The notes under the pieces: model-generated | What the model was told of the DNA's origin: nothing | The model's input: only the letters and a program-made list of their open reading frames with translations | Databases searched by the model: none | DNA from: DASZGI01 sp035938995 | GTDB taxonomy: Bacteria; Actinomycetota; Actinomycetes; Streptomycetales; Catenulisporaceae | Reading direction: 5' to 3' | DNA length: 64,000 nucleotides | Assembly (NCBI RefSeq): GCF_035938995.1 | Contig: NZ_DASZGI010000281.1 | Span: 15,560-79,559 of the forward strand | Translations under genes and position numbers: made by a program | Shown here: piece by piece, positions 15,764-24,129 of the stretch | How positions within the stretch are numbered: position 1 is the stretch's first letter | How the letters are laid out: each line of letters starts with the position of its first letter

Positions 15764-16684
15764 TCATTGGGGAATCAATGTATCGCTGTCGGCGGAGGGG
15801 GCGGGGTTCTCGTGATTGGTGGTCGGCAGGAGGCTGGGCGCGACGAGGTCGAGGTAGCGGTCGACCAGGGTGGCGATCACCTCGTGACCGTCGGCCGCCC
15901 AGATGTCCTCGTTGAAGATCTCCACCTCCACGTCGCCGGTGTATCCGGCCTCGGAGACCCATCGGCCGATGGTGTCGAAGTCGATGTAGCCATCGCCCAT
16001 CATGCCCCTCGACAGAAGGGCGTCGGGCGCGATCGGGAGATTCCAGTCAGACACCTGATAGCAGGCCAGCCGGCCCCCCGCGCCGGCCCGGGCGATCTCC
16101 GTTTCGAGCCCGGGATCCCACCACACGTGGAAGGTGTCGACGACGACACCGACGACCTGCGGCTCGTGCGGCGCGGCGAGGTCGAGCGCCTGCCGCAGCG
16201 TGGAGATCACCGCGCGGTCGGCGCAGTACATGGGATGCAAGGGTTCGAGTACGAGGCGAACCCGGCGTTCGGCGGCGTAGGGGGCGAGGTCGGCGACGAG
16301 CTCGGCGACGCGCTGACGCGCGCCGACGATGTCACGGCTGCCCTGCGGCAACCCGCCGACGACCATGATGAGTTCCGAGGTGCCGAGCGCGGCGGCCTCG
16401 TCGATGGCTGCTCTGTTGTCGTCCAGAGCGGCGCGACGTCCCTCGGGGTCCCGTGCGGTAAGGAAGCCGCCTCGGCAGAGGGACGAGACGCGCAGCCCTG
16501 CGTCCCTGACGACGCGCACGGCGGTCGAGAGTCCGGCTTCTGCTACGCGGTCTCGCCAGAGGCCGACTGCTGGCAGGCCGGCGCGTGCGGCTCCGTCAAC
16601 CGCCTCCTTCAACGTCCAGCGCTTGGTGGTGGCGGTGTTGAGGGAGAGCCTGGATAGGGGAGAGGCGGAGGTGGTGGTGGTCAT
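15764..16684 (-). CDS. Sugar phosphate isomerase/epimerase family TIM barrel (xylose isomerase-like)
   Basis: A 306-residue AP endonuclease 2/xylose-isomerase-like barrel. Metal-ligand pattern is visible: LVLEPLHPMY (Glu), VVVDTFHVWWD (Asp/His), YQVSDWN and GDGYIDF (Asp), VEVEIFNED (Glu). Such proteins isomerise or epimerise keto sugars, including 3-keto glycosides made by Gfo/Idh enzymes; here a Gfo/Idh gene is in the same operon. The ATG at 16684 overlaps the DUF993 stop (ATGA, 16681-16684). Confidence 0.87.
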   Translation of the reverse strand: MTTTTSASPLSRLSLNTATTKRWTLKEAVDGAARAGLPAVGLWRDRVAEAGLSTAVRVVRDAGLRVSSLCRGGFLTARDPEGRRAALDDNRAAIDEAAALGTSELIMVVGGLPQGSRDIVGARQRVAELVADLAPYAAERRVRLVLEPLHPMYCADRAVISTLRQALDLAAPHEPQVVGVVVDTFHVWWDPGLETEIARAGAGGRLACYQVSDWNLPIAPDALLSRGMMGDGYIDFDTIGRWVSEAGYTGDVEVEIFNEDIWAADGHEVIATLVDRYLDLVAPSLLPTTNHENPAPSADSDTLIPQ

Positions 16685-17877
16685 GCGGGCCACCCGTGGA
16701 CGGCTAGCAGGGTGCGCATGCGGTGCGCGGCCAGTTCCGGATCGCACAGCAGTCCCGCCTGATCGGTCTGCCGGAAGACCTCGACCAGGTGCGCGAGCGG
16801 CCGGGCTCCGTGCAGGCCGTCGAGCATCGTGAAGCCGGGTTGGTGGCCGTTGAGCCAGGACACGAAGGCGATGCCGGTCTTGTAGTAGCGCGTGGGGGCG
16901 GCGAAGATCGTGCGGCTGAGGGCTTGTGTCGAATCGAGGATCTTGCGCGCCTGCTCGCTGTCGCCTGCGTCGAGCGCCTGCACGGCCGCCGACGCCGCGG
17001 GGTAGGTCGCGGCGAAAATGCCCAGCAGTGCGTCGGAATGGTGCGTACCGTCGCCGACGATCAGCTCGGGGTAGTTGAAGTCGTCGCCGGTGTAGAGCCG
17101 CACACCGGCCGGGAGCCTGCGCCGCAGGGTGGTCTCGTGGGCGGCGTCGAGCAGGCTGACTTTGATGCCGGCGACCTTGTCAGCGTGTGAGTTGATGAGT
17201 TCGACGACCGTCGAGGTCGCGGTGCTCACGTCGGGCGAGCCCCAGTATCCGGCGAGTGCGGGATCGAACATCTCGCCGAGCCAGTGCAGGATCACCGGCT
17301 GGTCGACTTCGTCGAGGAGGCGCCCATAGACCCGGAGGTAGTCGTTGGCGGACGTTGCGACGCGCGCCAGTGCGCGCGAGGCCATGAGCACGACGCCGGC
17401 CCCGGCTTCGCGCACGACCGCGATCTGCTCGCGGTAAGCATCGGCGACGCGGTCGAGGCCGGCCGAGCCGGAGGGCGGTGCGCTGTCCGCGAGTTGGTCG
17501 GTACCGGCGCCGCACACCAGCGCTCCACCAGCGTATTTAGCGGCGGCCGCGCTGCGTACGATCAACTGACGCGTGGCGGCCCAGTCCAGCCCCATGCCGC
17601 GCTGGGCGGTGTCCATGGCGTCGGCGACGCCCAGGCCGTACGACCAGATCTCGTGACGGTAGGCGAGGGTCGCGTCCCAATCGAGGTCGCCCGGCGCGCC
17701 GGGCGTCGTGTCAGCCCACGTACGCGGGATGACGTGTGCGGCGGCGTAGACGCTGCGGCTGGCGAGGGGCCGGGACGGCCGGGGCCAGGCGGCGGGCGGG
17801 CCAAGCCGCACGAGCTCCGGGTTTCCCTCGCGGTCGGGGAGCAGGACCGATGCCGGCGCGGCGTTCGCGGCGGTCAC
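16681..17877 (-). CDS. DUF993 family protein, dihydrodipicolinate synthase/aldolase-like TIM barrel
   Basis: A 398-residue protein of a family annotated only as DUF993 or DHDPS-like. The Schiff-base lysine of class I NAL-type aldolases appears conserved as K239 in VAGIKVSLLD, but the active-site Tyr region of DHDPS is replaced by VILHWLGEMFDP. Other conserved-looking patches are WSYGLGVADAMDT and VRLYTGDDFNYPELI. A retro-aldol or dehydration step on an oxidised sugar is a reasonable inference from its operon mates. GTG at 17877 overlaps the stop of the Gfo/Idh gene (GTGA), so the start is well fixed. Confidence 0.85.
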   Translation of the reverse strand: MTAANAAPASVLLPDREGNPELVRLGPPAAWPRPSRPLASRSVYAAAHVIPRTWADTTPGAPGDLDWDATLAYRHEIWSYGLGVADAMDTAQRGMGLDWAATRQLIVRSAAAAKYAGGALVCGAGTDQLADSAPPSGSAGLDRVADAYREQIAVVREAGAGVVLMASRALARVATSANDYLRVYGRLLDEVDQPVILHWLGEMFDPALAGYWGSPDVSTATSTVVELINSHADKVAGIKVSLLDAAHETTLRRRLPAGVRLYTGDDFNYPELIVGDGTHHSDALLGIFAATYPAASAAVQALDAGDSEQARKILDSTQALSRTIFAAPTRYYKTGIAFVSWLNGHQPGFTMLDGLHGARPLAHLVEVFRQTDQAGLLCDPELAAHRMRTLLAVHGWPA

Positions 17878-19037
17878 AGGGCGATCTCCGGAATCTCCAC
17901 CCGGCGGCCCTCCCTGGACGACTTCAACGCCAGTTCGGCCAGTTGTACGCCGCGTGCGGCCGACAACAGGTCGTGGCGGTGCGGGCGGCCGGCCGCCACG
18001 TCGCACAGGAACTCCTCCCACTGCACCTTGAAACCGTTGTCCAGGTCGGCGTTGTCCGGCACTTCCAGCCACTGCGCCCGGAACTGCTCGGTGGCGGGCA
18101 GGTCCGGATTCCACACCGGCCGCGGGGTTTGCGAGCGTTGCTGGGCCACGCACCTGCGCAGCCCGGCGACCGCCGATCCGAGCGTGCCGTCGAGCTGGAA
18201 CTCCACCAGTTCGTCGCGGTGCACCCGAACCGCCCAGGAGGAGTTGATCTGCGCGATGACCCCGCCTTCGATCTCGAAGATGCCGTACGCGGCGTCGTCC
18301 GCGGTCGCGCGGTACTCGAGCCCCTCCTCGTCCCAGCGGACCGGGATGTGCGTGACGGCCTTGGCGGTGACCGCGCGGACCGTTCCGAGCAGGTTCTCCA
18401 TGACGTAGTTCCAGTGGCTGTACATGTCGACCGTGATGCCGCCGCCGTCTTCGGCGCGGTAGTTCCACGACGGGCGCTGGGCCGGCTGGACGTCGCCCTC
18501 GAAGACCCAGTAGCCGAACTCCCCGCGCAAGGAGAGCGCACGCCCGAAGAAGCCCTCTTCGACCAGCCGGCGCAGCTTGACCAGGCCGGGCAGGTAGATC
18601 TTGTCGTGCACGACTCCCGCCACGACGCCGGCCTCGCGCGCGAGCGAGGCCAACTCGACGGCCTCCGCGAGTGTCGGGGCGGTCGGCTTCTCGGTGAAGA
18701 CGTGCTTGCCGGCCGCGATCGCGTTCTTCACCGCAGCCGGGCGCTGCGCGGTGACCTGGGCGTCGAAGTAGACGTCGATCGACGGGTCGTCGAGCACCGC
18801 GGACAGGTCGGTGGTCCAGTGCTGCAGTTGATGGCGCTGCGCGATCTCGCGCAGGCGATCCTCGTTGCGCCCGACGAGTACCGGCTCCACCCCCAGCCGC
18901 GTGCCGTCGGGCAGCAGAACCCCGCCCTGCTCGCGGATCTGCAGGATCGAGCGGGTCAGATGCTGCCGGTAGCCCATGCGGCCGGTCACGCCGTTCATGG
19001 CGATGCGCACGGGCCTTGAGGCAGATGTCGCCGTCAC
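17874..19037 (-). CDS. Gfo/Idh/MocA family sugar oxidoreductase
   Basis: A 387-residue NAD(P)-dependent dehydrogenase. The N-terminal Rossmann part has MNGVTGRMGYRQH with a modified GxxGxxG, then the family EKP motif (HVFTEKPTAPT) carrying the catalytic Lys. The C-terminal domain contains DGGGITVDMYSHWNYVMENL, a GGG-D-x3-H type active-site motif. First gene of the minus-strand operon (with DUF993, isomerase, LacI). The GTG start at 19037 has GGAGG 4 nt upstream. It probably oxidises the imported sugar or glycoside, giving a keto sugar for the next enzymes. Confidence 0.9.
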   Translation of the reverse strand: MTATSASRPVRIAMNGVTGRMGYRQHLTRSILQIREQGGVLLPDGTRLGVEPVLVGRNEDRLREIAQRHQLQHWTTDLSAVLDDPSIDVYFDAQVTAQRPAAVKNAIAAGKHVFTEKPTAPTLAEAVELASLAREAGVVAGVVHDKIYLPGLVKLRRLVEEGFFGRALSLRGEFGYWVFEGDVQPAQRPSWNYRAEDGGGITVDMYSHWNYVMENLLGTVRAVTAKAVTHIPVRWDEEGLEYRATADDAAYGIFEIEGGVIAQINSSWAVRVHRDELVEFQLDGTLGSAVAGLRRCVAQQRSQTPRPVWNPDLPATEQFRAQWLEVPDNADLDNGFKVQWEEFLCDVAAGRPHRHDLLSAARGVQLAELALKSSREGRRVEIPEIAL

Positions 19038-19059
19038 AATACCTCCGCCGGGCCGATTG

Positions 19060-19103
19060 GGAATGCGAATTCCACGTTAGGCGTGCCGCGCCACGCCCGT
19101 CAA
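19060..19103 (-). promoter_or_regulatory. Promoter and two palindromes of the Gfo/Idh operon
   Basis: TTGACG (19103-19098), 18-nt spacer, TAACGT (19079-19074). Two perfect inverted repeats are placed on it: GGCGTG-6-CACGCC inside the spacer (19080-19097) and GGAAT-gcga-ATTCC just after the -10 (19060-19073). Either could be the LacI operator. Confidence 0.5.
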
Positions 19104-19196
19104 CATGATGTCTTACGCGGCAGGATGTTTTCATGCGCCGTACTTGTGACGTTCGTCCTGGTGTGAGGCGCGATCACGCCATCGGGCCGCTACCTC

Positions 19197-19226
19197 TTGA
19201 CACGTCTCGGCCACGCCGAATACGTT
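19197..19226 (+). promoter_or_regulatory. Promoter of the aldehyde dehydrogenase/transport arm
   Basis: TTGACA (19197-19202), 18-nt spacer, TACGTT (19221-19226), 93 nt before the ATG at 19319. It is back to back with the minus-strand promoter ~95 bp away, so one regulator could serve both. Confidence 0.55.
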
Positions 19227-19318
19227 TCCGGGAAGGCGCATTCCGGAGCCGCCTGAGCAATCCGCAGTGAACACATCCGCAGTGCACATACCCACAGTGA
19301 ACACGCAGAGGTGTCCCG

Positions 19319-20752
19319 ATGAGTTCTCCGAGTACCGGGGCGGCGCAGTACACGGCTGAGGTCTACATAGGCGGCCGGTTCGAACCGCCCGCCTCCGACT
19401 GGCTGCCGGTCCTCGACAAGGCGGCGGGCCAGCCGTTGGGCCGGTACGGCAACGCGTCCGCGGAGCAGGTGGATCGCGCCGTCGCCACCGCGCGGCGGGC
19501 TCAGCCGGAGTGGGCGGACACCGACGCGAACACCCGCTGCGACGTCCTGCGCGCGTTCGCCGCGGAGCTGGAGCGGCGCCGCGACGAGCTGCTGACGCTG
19601 ATCATCCGGGAAACCGGCGGAACCGCGGAGAAGGCCGACGAGGAGCTCGGGCAGTCGATCAACCAGCTGCTCAACTCCGCGACGCAGCTCACGGAGAACG
19701 CCGGGTCGATCCTGCCTCCCTACAAGCAGGGCAAGATGTCGCTGTCGCGCGCCGTCCCGCTCGGCGTCATCGGCCTCATCGTCCCCTGGAACTACCCGAT
19801 GAGCCTGGCTATGCGCGCACTGGCACCGGGCCTGGCCTACGGCAACGCGGTGGTGCTCAAGCCCGCTGAGCTCACGCCGATCGCGGGCGGCCAAGTGCTC
19901 GCCGAAGCCGCGCACGCCGCCGGTGTGCCGCACGGCCTGTTCGCGGTGCTGCCGGGCGACGGGCCGACGACGGGCAGCACCCTTTACCACCACCCCGGCC
20001 TGGACCTGATCCACTTCACCGGCTCCTTCGAAGTCGGCGCCGCGATCACCGAGTACGCCGGGCGCGTGGGCAAGCCGGCTGTCACCGAGCTCGGCGGGGA
20101 CAACGCCTTCGTCGTGCTCGATGACGCGGACGTCGACCAAGCCGCCAGTTGCGCGCTGTGGACCTCGCTCTGGTACCAGGGGCAGACCTGTATCAGCGCT
20201 GGACGACACATCGTGCACCGGTCGGTCGCCGACGCCTACACCGAAGCCGTCGTGGAGCGGGTAAGGAAGCTGCGAGTCGGCGATCCCCTGCGCGACACCG
20301 TCGACCTCGGTCCGGTGATCACCGCCGGGCAGCTCGCCCGCTTCCACGAAGGGCTCGTCGAGCCGTCGATCGCGGCCGGGGCGAAGGTCGCCGTCGGCGG
20401 CGGGCACGACGGCCTGTTCTACCAGCCGACGGTGCTGACCGACGTCACGGCGGACATGCCGATCTTCCGCGAGGAGACCTTCGGTCCGGTCATGCCGATC
20501 ACCGTGGTGGACTCGGAGGCCGAGGCCCTGGAGCTGGTCAACCGCCACAGGACCCTGATGAACTCGGTGTTCACCGGCGACCCGCTGCGCGGGTACGCCT
20601 TCGCGCAGCGCGTCGCGAGCAACGAAGTGCACGTCAACGACGGCTACGCGCGCCACGGCGGTGAGGGGCAGCTCGCCTCGTACACCCGGCGGCAGTGGAT
20701 CGGCGTGCAGACCACGCCCGTGACCTATCCGACCTGGGCGCAGGGCTCCTGA
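19319..20752 (+). CDS. Aldehyde dehydrogenase family protein
   Basis: A 477-residue NAD(P)+-dependent ALDH. Landmarks: IVPWNYP (~154-160), KPAELTP, FTGSFEVG, general base E257 in VTELGGDN, nucleophile C291 in GQTCIS, and REETFGPVMPI. Length and motifs are complete. RBS GAGGTG lies 8 nt before the ATG. It is the first plus-strand gene of the divergent sugar locus and probably oxidises an aldehyde or lactaldehyde-type product made by the aldolase-like DUF993 protein (inference). Confidence 0.9.
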   Translation: MSSPSTGAAQYTAEVYIGGRFEPPASDWLPVLDKAAGQPLGRYGNASAEQVDRAVATARRAQPEWADTDANTRCDVLRAFAAELERRRDELLTLIIRETGGTAEKADEELGQSINQLLNSATQLTENAGSILPPYKQGKMSLSRAVPLGVIGLIVPWNYPMSLAMRALAPGLAYGNAVVLKPAELTPIAGGQVLAEAAHAAGVPHGLFAVLPGDGPTTGSTLYHHPGLDLIHFTGSFEVGAAITEYAGRVGKPAVTELGGDNAFVVLDDADVDQAASCALWTSLWYQGQTCISAGRHIVHRSVADAYTEAVVERVRKLRVGDPLRDTVDLGPVITAGQLARFHEGLVEPSIAAGAKVAVGGGHDGLFYQPTVLTDVTADMPIFREETFGPVMPITVVDSEAEALELVNRHRTLMNSVFTGDPLRGYAFAQRVASNEVHVNDGYARHGGEGQLASYTRRQWIGVQTTPVTYPTWAQGS

Positions 20753-20786
20753 TCCCGCGGCGGACCCCGCTAGCAGGGCGCCGAAG

Positions 20787-20831
20787 CCCGCGACATCACA
20801 GCTCGCGACATCACAGCTCGCGACATCACAG
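20787..20831. repeat. Three tandem 15-bp repeats between ALDH and the binding-protein gene
   Basis: The unit CTCGCGACATCACAG occurs three times head to tail (20787-20801 with one mismatch, 20802-20816, 20817-20831), 49 nt before the GTG of the solute-binding protein. It lies in a 127-nt gap inside the operon. It may be a regulator array or an mRNA element that raises expression of the binding protein. Confidence 0.75.
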
Positions 20832-20879
20832 TCCACGTGGGGGGACCCCTAGCACGTCACTGTCAAAGGAGACATCGAA

Positions 20880-22193
20880 GTGCGCAAGACTCACGCGAGG
20901 ACCGCCGCGGTCCTCGGCCTGGCCGTCACGGCGGCGGTTCCCTCGGTAGCGGGCTGCAGCTCGTCCGGCTCATCGCCCGCGAGCAGCGGCCCGGTGACGC
21001 TGGCCTTTGTCAACTGGGACGGCGGTATGCAGGCCGTGGTGGACCAGTGGAACAAGGAGAACCCGAACATCCAGGTGAAGCTGAGCAAGCCCGCGGGCAC
21101 CGGGTACACCCTCTACAACAAGCTGATCACCAACAACGCCGCCGGCACAAACCCGGACGTCACCGAGGTCGAGTACCAGGCCCTGCCGGCGCTGATCTCG
21201 AACAAGGTGATCGTGCCGGTCGACCAGTACGTCGGCGACCTCTCCGGCCAGTTCAGCAAGGCCTCGCTCGCGCAGGTGCAGTTCGAGGGCAAGACCTACG
21301 GAGTCCCGCAGAACATCTGCCCGATGGTGTTCTTCTACCGCAAGGACATCTTCGACCAGCTCGGGCTCACCGCCCCGACCACCTGGGCGCAGTACGCCCA
21401 GGACGCGGCCGCCGTCCACGCCCACAACCCCAAGCAGTACATCGGCAACTTCTCCGCGGTCGACTCGGGCTGGTTCGCCGGGCTGGCCCAGCAGGCGGGC
21501 GCCAACTGGTGGACGGCCTCCGGCACGACGTGGAACGTCGGCATCGACGACGCGGCCACCCAGAAGGTCGCCGACTACTGGAGCAACCTGATCCAGCAGG
21601 GACTGGTCAGCCCCGAGCCCAACTGGTCGCCGCAGTGGAGCACCGACATGGACAACGGCACCATCATCGGCTGGGTCAGCGCGCAGTGGGCCCCCAACCA
21701 GCTGCCGTCCATCGCCAAGGACACGGCCGGCAAGTGGGTCGCCGCGGCGCTGCCCGCCTGGACCGCGGGCGACTCGACCGTCGGCATCTGGGGCGGCGAG
21801 ACCGAGGCGGTGACGTCGAACTCGAAGCACCCGGCCGAGGCGGCGAAGTTCGTGAAGTGGATGAACTCCTCCGCGGAGGGCGTCAAGCTGCTGATCCAGA
21901 ACGTCGACGTGTTCCCCGCGTCGCTCGCGAACCAGAGCCAGGACGCCCTCAAGACCCCGCCGCCGTTCATGTCGGACCAGCCCGACTACAACACGCTGAT
22001 GGCGCAGGCGGCGCAGAACGTGCGCACCTTCCAGATCTGGGGTCCGAACGCGAACGTGACCTTCGACGCGTACTCGAACGACTTCGCCGCGGCCCTGCAG
22101 AACAAGAGCCCGCTGTCCGGGGCGCTGACGCAGATGCAGCAGGCGACCGTCAGCGACATGAGGCAGCGCGGCTTCAACGTCACCACCAGCTGA
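20880..22193 (+). CDS. Carbohydrate ABC transporter substrate-binding lipoprotein (family 1, MalE-like)
   Basis: A 437-residue lipoprotein with lipobox SVAGC (Cys26). The mature chain has LAFVNWDGGMQAVVDQWNKE near its start, a YGVPQNICPMVFFYRKDIF stretch and AIWGGE-like region (VGIWGGETEAVTS), all typical of sugar-binding proteins for MalFG-type importers. GTG at 20880 with AGGAGA 8 nt upstream. Followed by two permease genes; no ATPase gene is here, so a shared MsiK-type ATPase encoded elsewhere probably drives uptake, the usual actinomycete arrangement. Confidence 0.92.
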   Translation: MRKTHARTAAVLGLAVTAAVPSVAGCSSSGSSPASSGPVTLAFVNWDGGMQAVVDQWNKENPNIQVKLSKPAGTGYTLYNKLITNNAAGTNPDVTEVEYQALPALISNKVIVPVDQYVGDLSGQFSKASLAQVQFEGKTYGVPQNICPMVFFYRKDIFDQLGLTAPTTWAQYAQDAAAVHAHNPKQYIGNFSAVDSGWFAGLAQQAGANWWTASGTTWNVGIDDAATQKVADYWSNLIQQGLVSPEPNWSPQWSTDMDNGTIIGWVSAQWAPNQLPSIAKDTAGKWVAAALPAWTAGDSTVGIWGGETEAVTSNSKHPAEAAKFVKWMNSSAEGVKLLIQNVDVFPASLANQSQDALKTPPPFMSDQPDYNTLMAQAAQNVRTFQIWGPNANVTFDAYSNDFAAALQNKSPLSGALTQMQQATVSDMRQRGFNVTTS

Positions 22194-22243
22194 GCCGAAC
22201 CGCGCGCCACGCCACGACACGGGAAGGAAAGCAACTTCAGATC

Positions 22244-23236
22244 ATGAGCGCCATCGGAGACCGGTCCGGCACGCCGCCCCCACCGCAGACGCTGCTCGAC
22301 AGTGCGAGCGTCCAGCCGGTCTCCGACAGCCCCGAGCCGCCCGCCCGGGTCCGGCGCCGACGGCACCGGTCGCTGCTGCCGCTGTTCCTGCTCGCGCCCG
22401 CCGTGCTGCTCTTCCTGCTGTTCACGGTCGCCCCCGGCGGCTACGCGATCTATCTCAGCTTCATGAGGATGAAGGTCGGCGGCGGCCTGCTCGGCGACCA
22501 GAACCCGACGCAGGTCTTCGCCGGACTGCAGAACTACCACGCCGCCTTCGCGGACTCGGAGTTCTGGCACAGCATCCTGCGGATGTTGTTCGTCGCGGTT
22601 ATCGGCGTGCCGGCGACGATCGTCTTCTCCACGCTGTTCGCCCTCTGCCTCGACGCGAAACGGGCGCGGCTGGTCGGCTTCGCGCGCTTGGCGATCTTCC
22701 TGCCGTACGCCGTGCCCGGTGTGGTCGCGACGCTGCTGTGGGGCTTCATCTACCTGCCCGCCACGAGCCCGATCGGCGGCGCCACCTTCGACTACTTCGG
22801 TTCGCGGTCGGTGTTCTTCTCCGTGGCGAACGTCGCGGTGTGGGGAGTTCTCGGCTTCAACATGGTGGTCGTCTACACCTCGCTGCGCGGCCTGCCCCGC
22901 GAACTGTTCGAGGCGGCCGAGATCGACGGCGCGAGCGAGCTGCAGATCGCGCTGCGCGTCAAGCTGCCGCTGCTCGCCCCGACGCTCACGCTGGTCACGG
23001 TCTTCTCCCTGATCGGCGCGCTGCAGCTGTTCAACGAGCCGAACACGCTGAAACCCATCACTAACGCGATCAGCTCCACCTGGGTGCCATTGATGCGGGT
23101 CTACACCGACGCCTTCGTCACCAACGACATCTACAAGGGCGCGGCCGCCTCGTTCCTGCTGATCGTCCTGACCGTCACGGCCACGGTGCTCGCCAACGCG
23201 GTACTGCGCCGGATCTCGCGAAGGAGTGAGCGATGA
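22244..23236 (+). CDS. Carbohydrate ABC transporter permease, MalF type
   Basis: A 330-residue protein with a ~40-residue cytoplasmic N-terminus, six or so transmembrane segments and the EAA loop EAAEIDGASELQIALRVKLP that contacts the ATPase. ATG at 22244 has GGAAGGA upstream; sequence before it does not continue the family. Its stop overlaps the next permease (ATGA, 23233-23236). Confidence 0.92.
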   Translation: MSAIGDRSGTPPPPQTLLDSASVQPVSDSPEPPARVRRRRHRSLLPLFLLAPAVLLFLLFTVAPGGYAIYLSFMRMKVGGGLLGDQNPTQVFAGLQNYHAAFADSEFWHSILRMLFVAVIGVPATIVFSTLFALCLDAKRARLVGFARLAIFLPYAVPGVVATLLWGFIYLPATSPIGGATFDYFGSRSVFFSVANVAVWGVLGFNMVVVYTSLRGLPRELFEAAEIDGASELQIALRVKLPLLAPTLTLVTVFSLIGALQLFNEPNTLKPITNAISSTWVPLMRVYTDAFVTNDIYKGAAASFLLIVLTVTATVLANAVLRRISRRSER

Positions 23237-24129
23237 CGGCCGTCGCGACCGCCCTGCGACCCGCCCCGCCGGCCCGCCGGGCGCCGGCGCACCGCTCGCG
23301 GACCAACCTGATCCCCACGGTCATCCTGCTGGTCGGCGCGCTGTACTGCGTCCTGCCCGTGGTGTGGATCCTGATCGCCTCCACCAAGACCAACGGCGAG
23401 CTGTTCTCCACCCCGCCGTTCGAGCCGACCTTCCACGGCGGCTTCGTCACGAACATGCGGGCGCTGTTCACCTACGACAACGGCATCTTCTACCGCTGGG
23501 CGATCAACTCGGTCATCTACGCCGTCGGCGGCGCCGCGCTCTCCACGATCGTCTGCGGCGCCGCGGGCTACGCCCTCGGCAAGTACCGGTTCCCGGGCAG
23601 CGTGGTGCTCTTCCGGCTCATCGTCGCGGCGGTGTTGCTCCCGCAGATCATGCTGGCGATTCCGCAGTTCCTACTGCTGGCGAAGTTCGGGATGACCAAC
23701 AACTACGCCGCGGTGCTCCTGCCGCAGCTGGTCAGCCCGTTCGCCATCTATCTGTGCAAGATCTACGCCGAGGCCTCGGTCAACGACGAGGTGATCGAGG
23801 CGGCCCGGGTCGACGGGGCGACGGAGTGGCGGATCTTCCTGTCCATCGGCGCGCGGTTGTTGTCCCCGGCGCTGGTGACTGTCTTCCTGCTGCAGTTCAT
23901 CGGCATCTGGAACAACTTCCTGCTGCCCTATGTGATGCTCAACAGGGATCAGCTCTTCCCGCTCACAGAAGGGCTGTACGGGCTGCTGATCATCACCGGC
24001 GGCCAGGCGGCGCAGTACTCGATCGTCATCGCGGGCGTGCTCGTGTCGATCGTCCCGCTGGCCATCCTGTTCCTCTCGTTGCAGCGGTACTGGCGGGTCG
24101 ATCTCATCTCCGGAGGCGTGAAGGCATGA
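23233..24129 (+). CDS. Carbohydrate ABC transporter permease, MalG type
   Basis: A 298-residue membrane protein. The first span (LIPTVILLVGALYCVLPVVW) follows a basic N-terminus; the EAA loop reads EAARVDGATEWRIFLSIGAR, and the C-terminus has the MalG-like WNNFLLPYVML and LQRYWRVDLISGGVK ending. It overlaps the MalF-type gene and the aldo/keto reductase gene by four bases each. Confidence 0.92.
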   Translation: MTAVATALRPAPPARRAPAHRSRTNLIPTVILLVGALYCVLPVVWILIASTKTNGELFSTPPFEPTFHGGFVTNMRALFTYDNGIFYRWAINSVIYAVGGAALSTIVCGAAGYALGKYRFPGSVVLFRLIVAAVLLPQIMLAIPQFLLLAKFGMTNNYAAVLLPQLVSPFAIYLCKIYAEASVNDEVIEAARVDGATEWRIFLSIGARLLSPALVTVFLLQFIGIWNNFLLPYVMLNRDQLFPLTEGLYGLLIITGGQAAQYSIVIAGVLVSIVPLAILFLSLQRYWRVDLISGGVKA

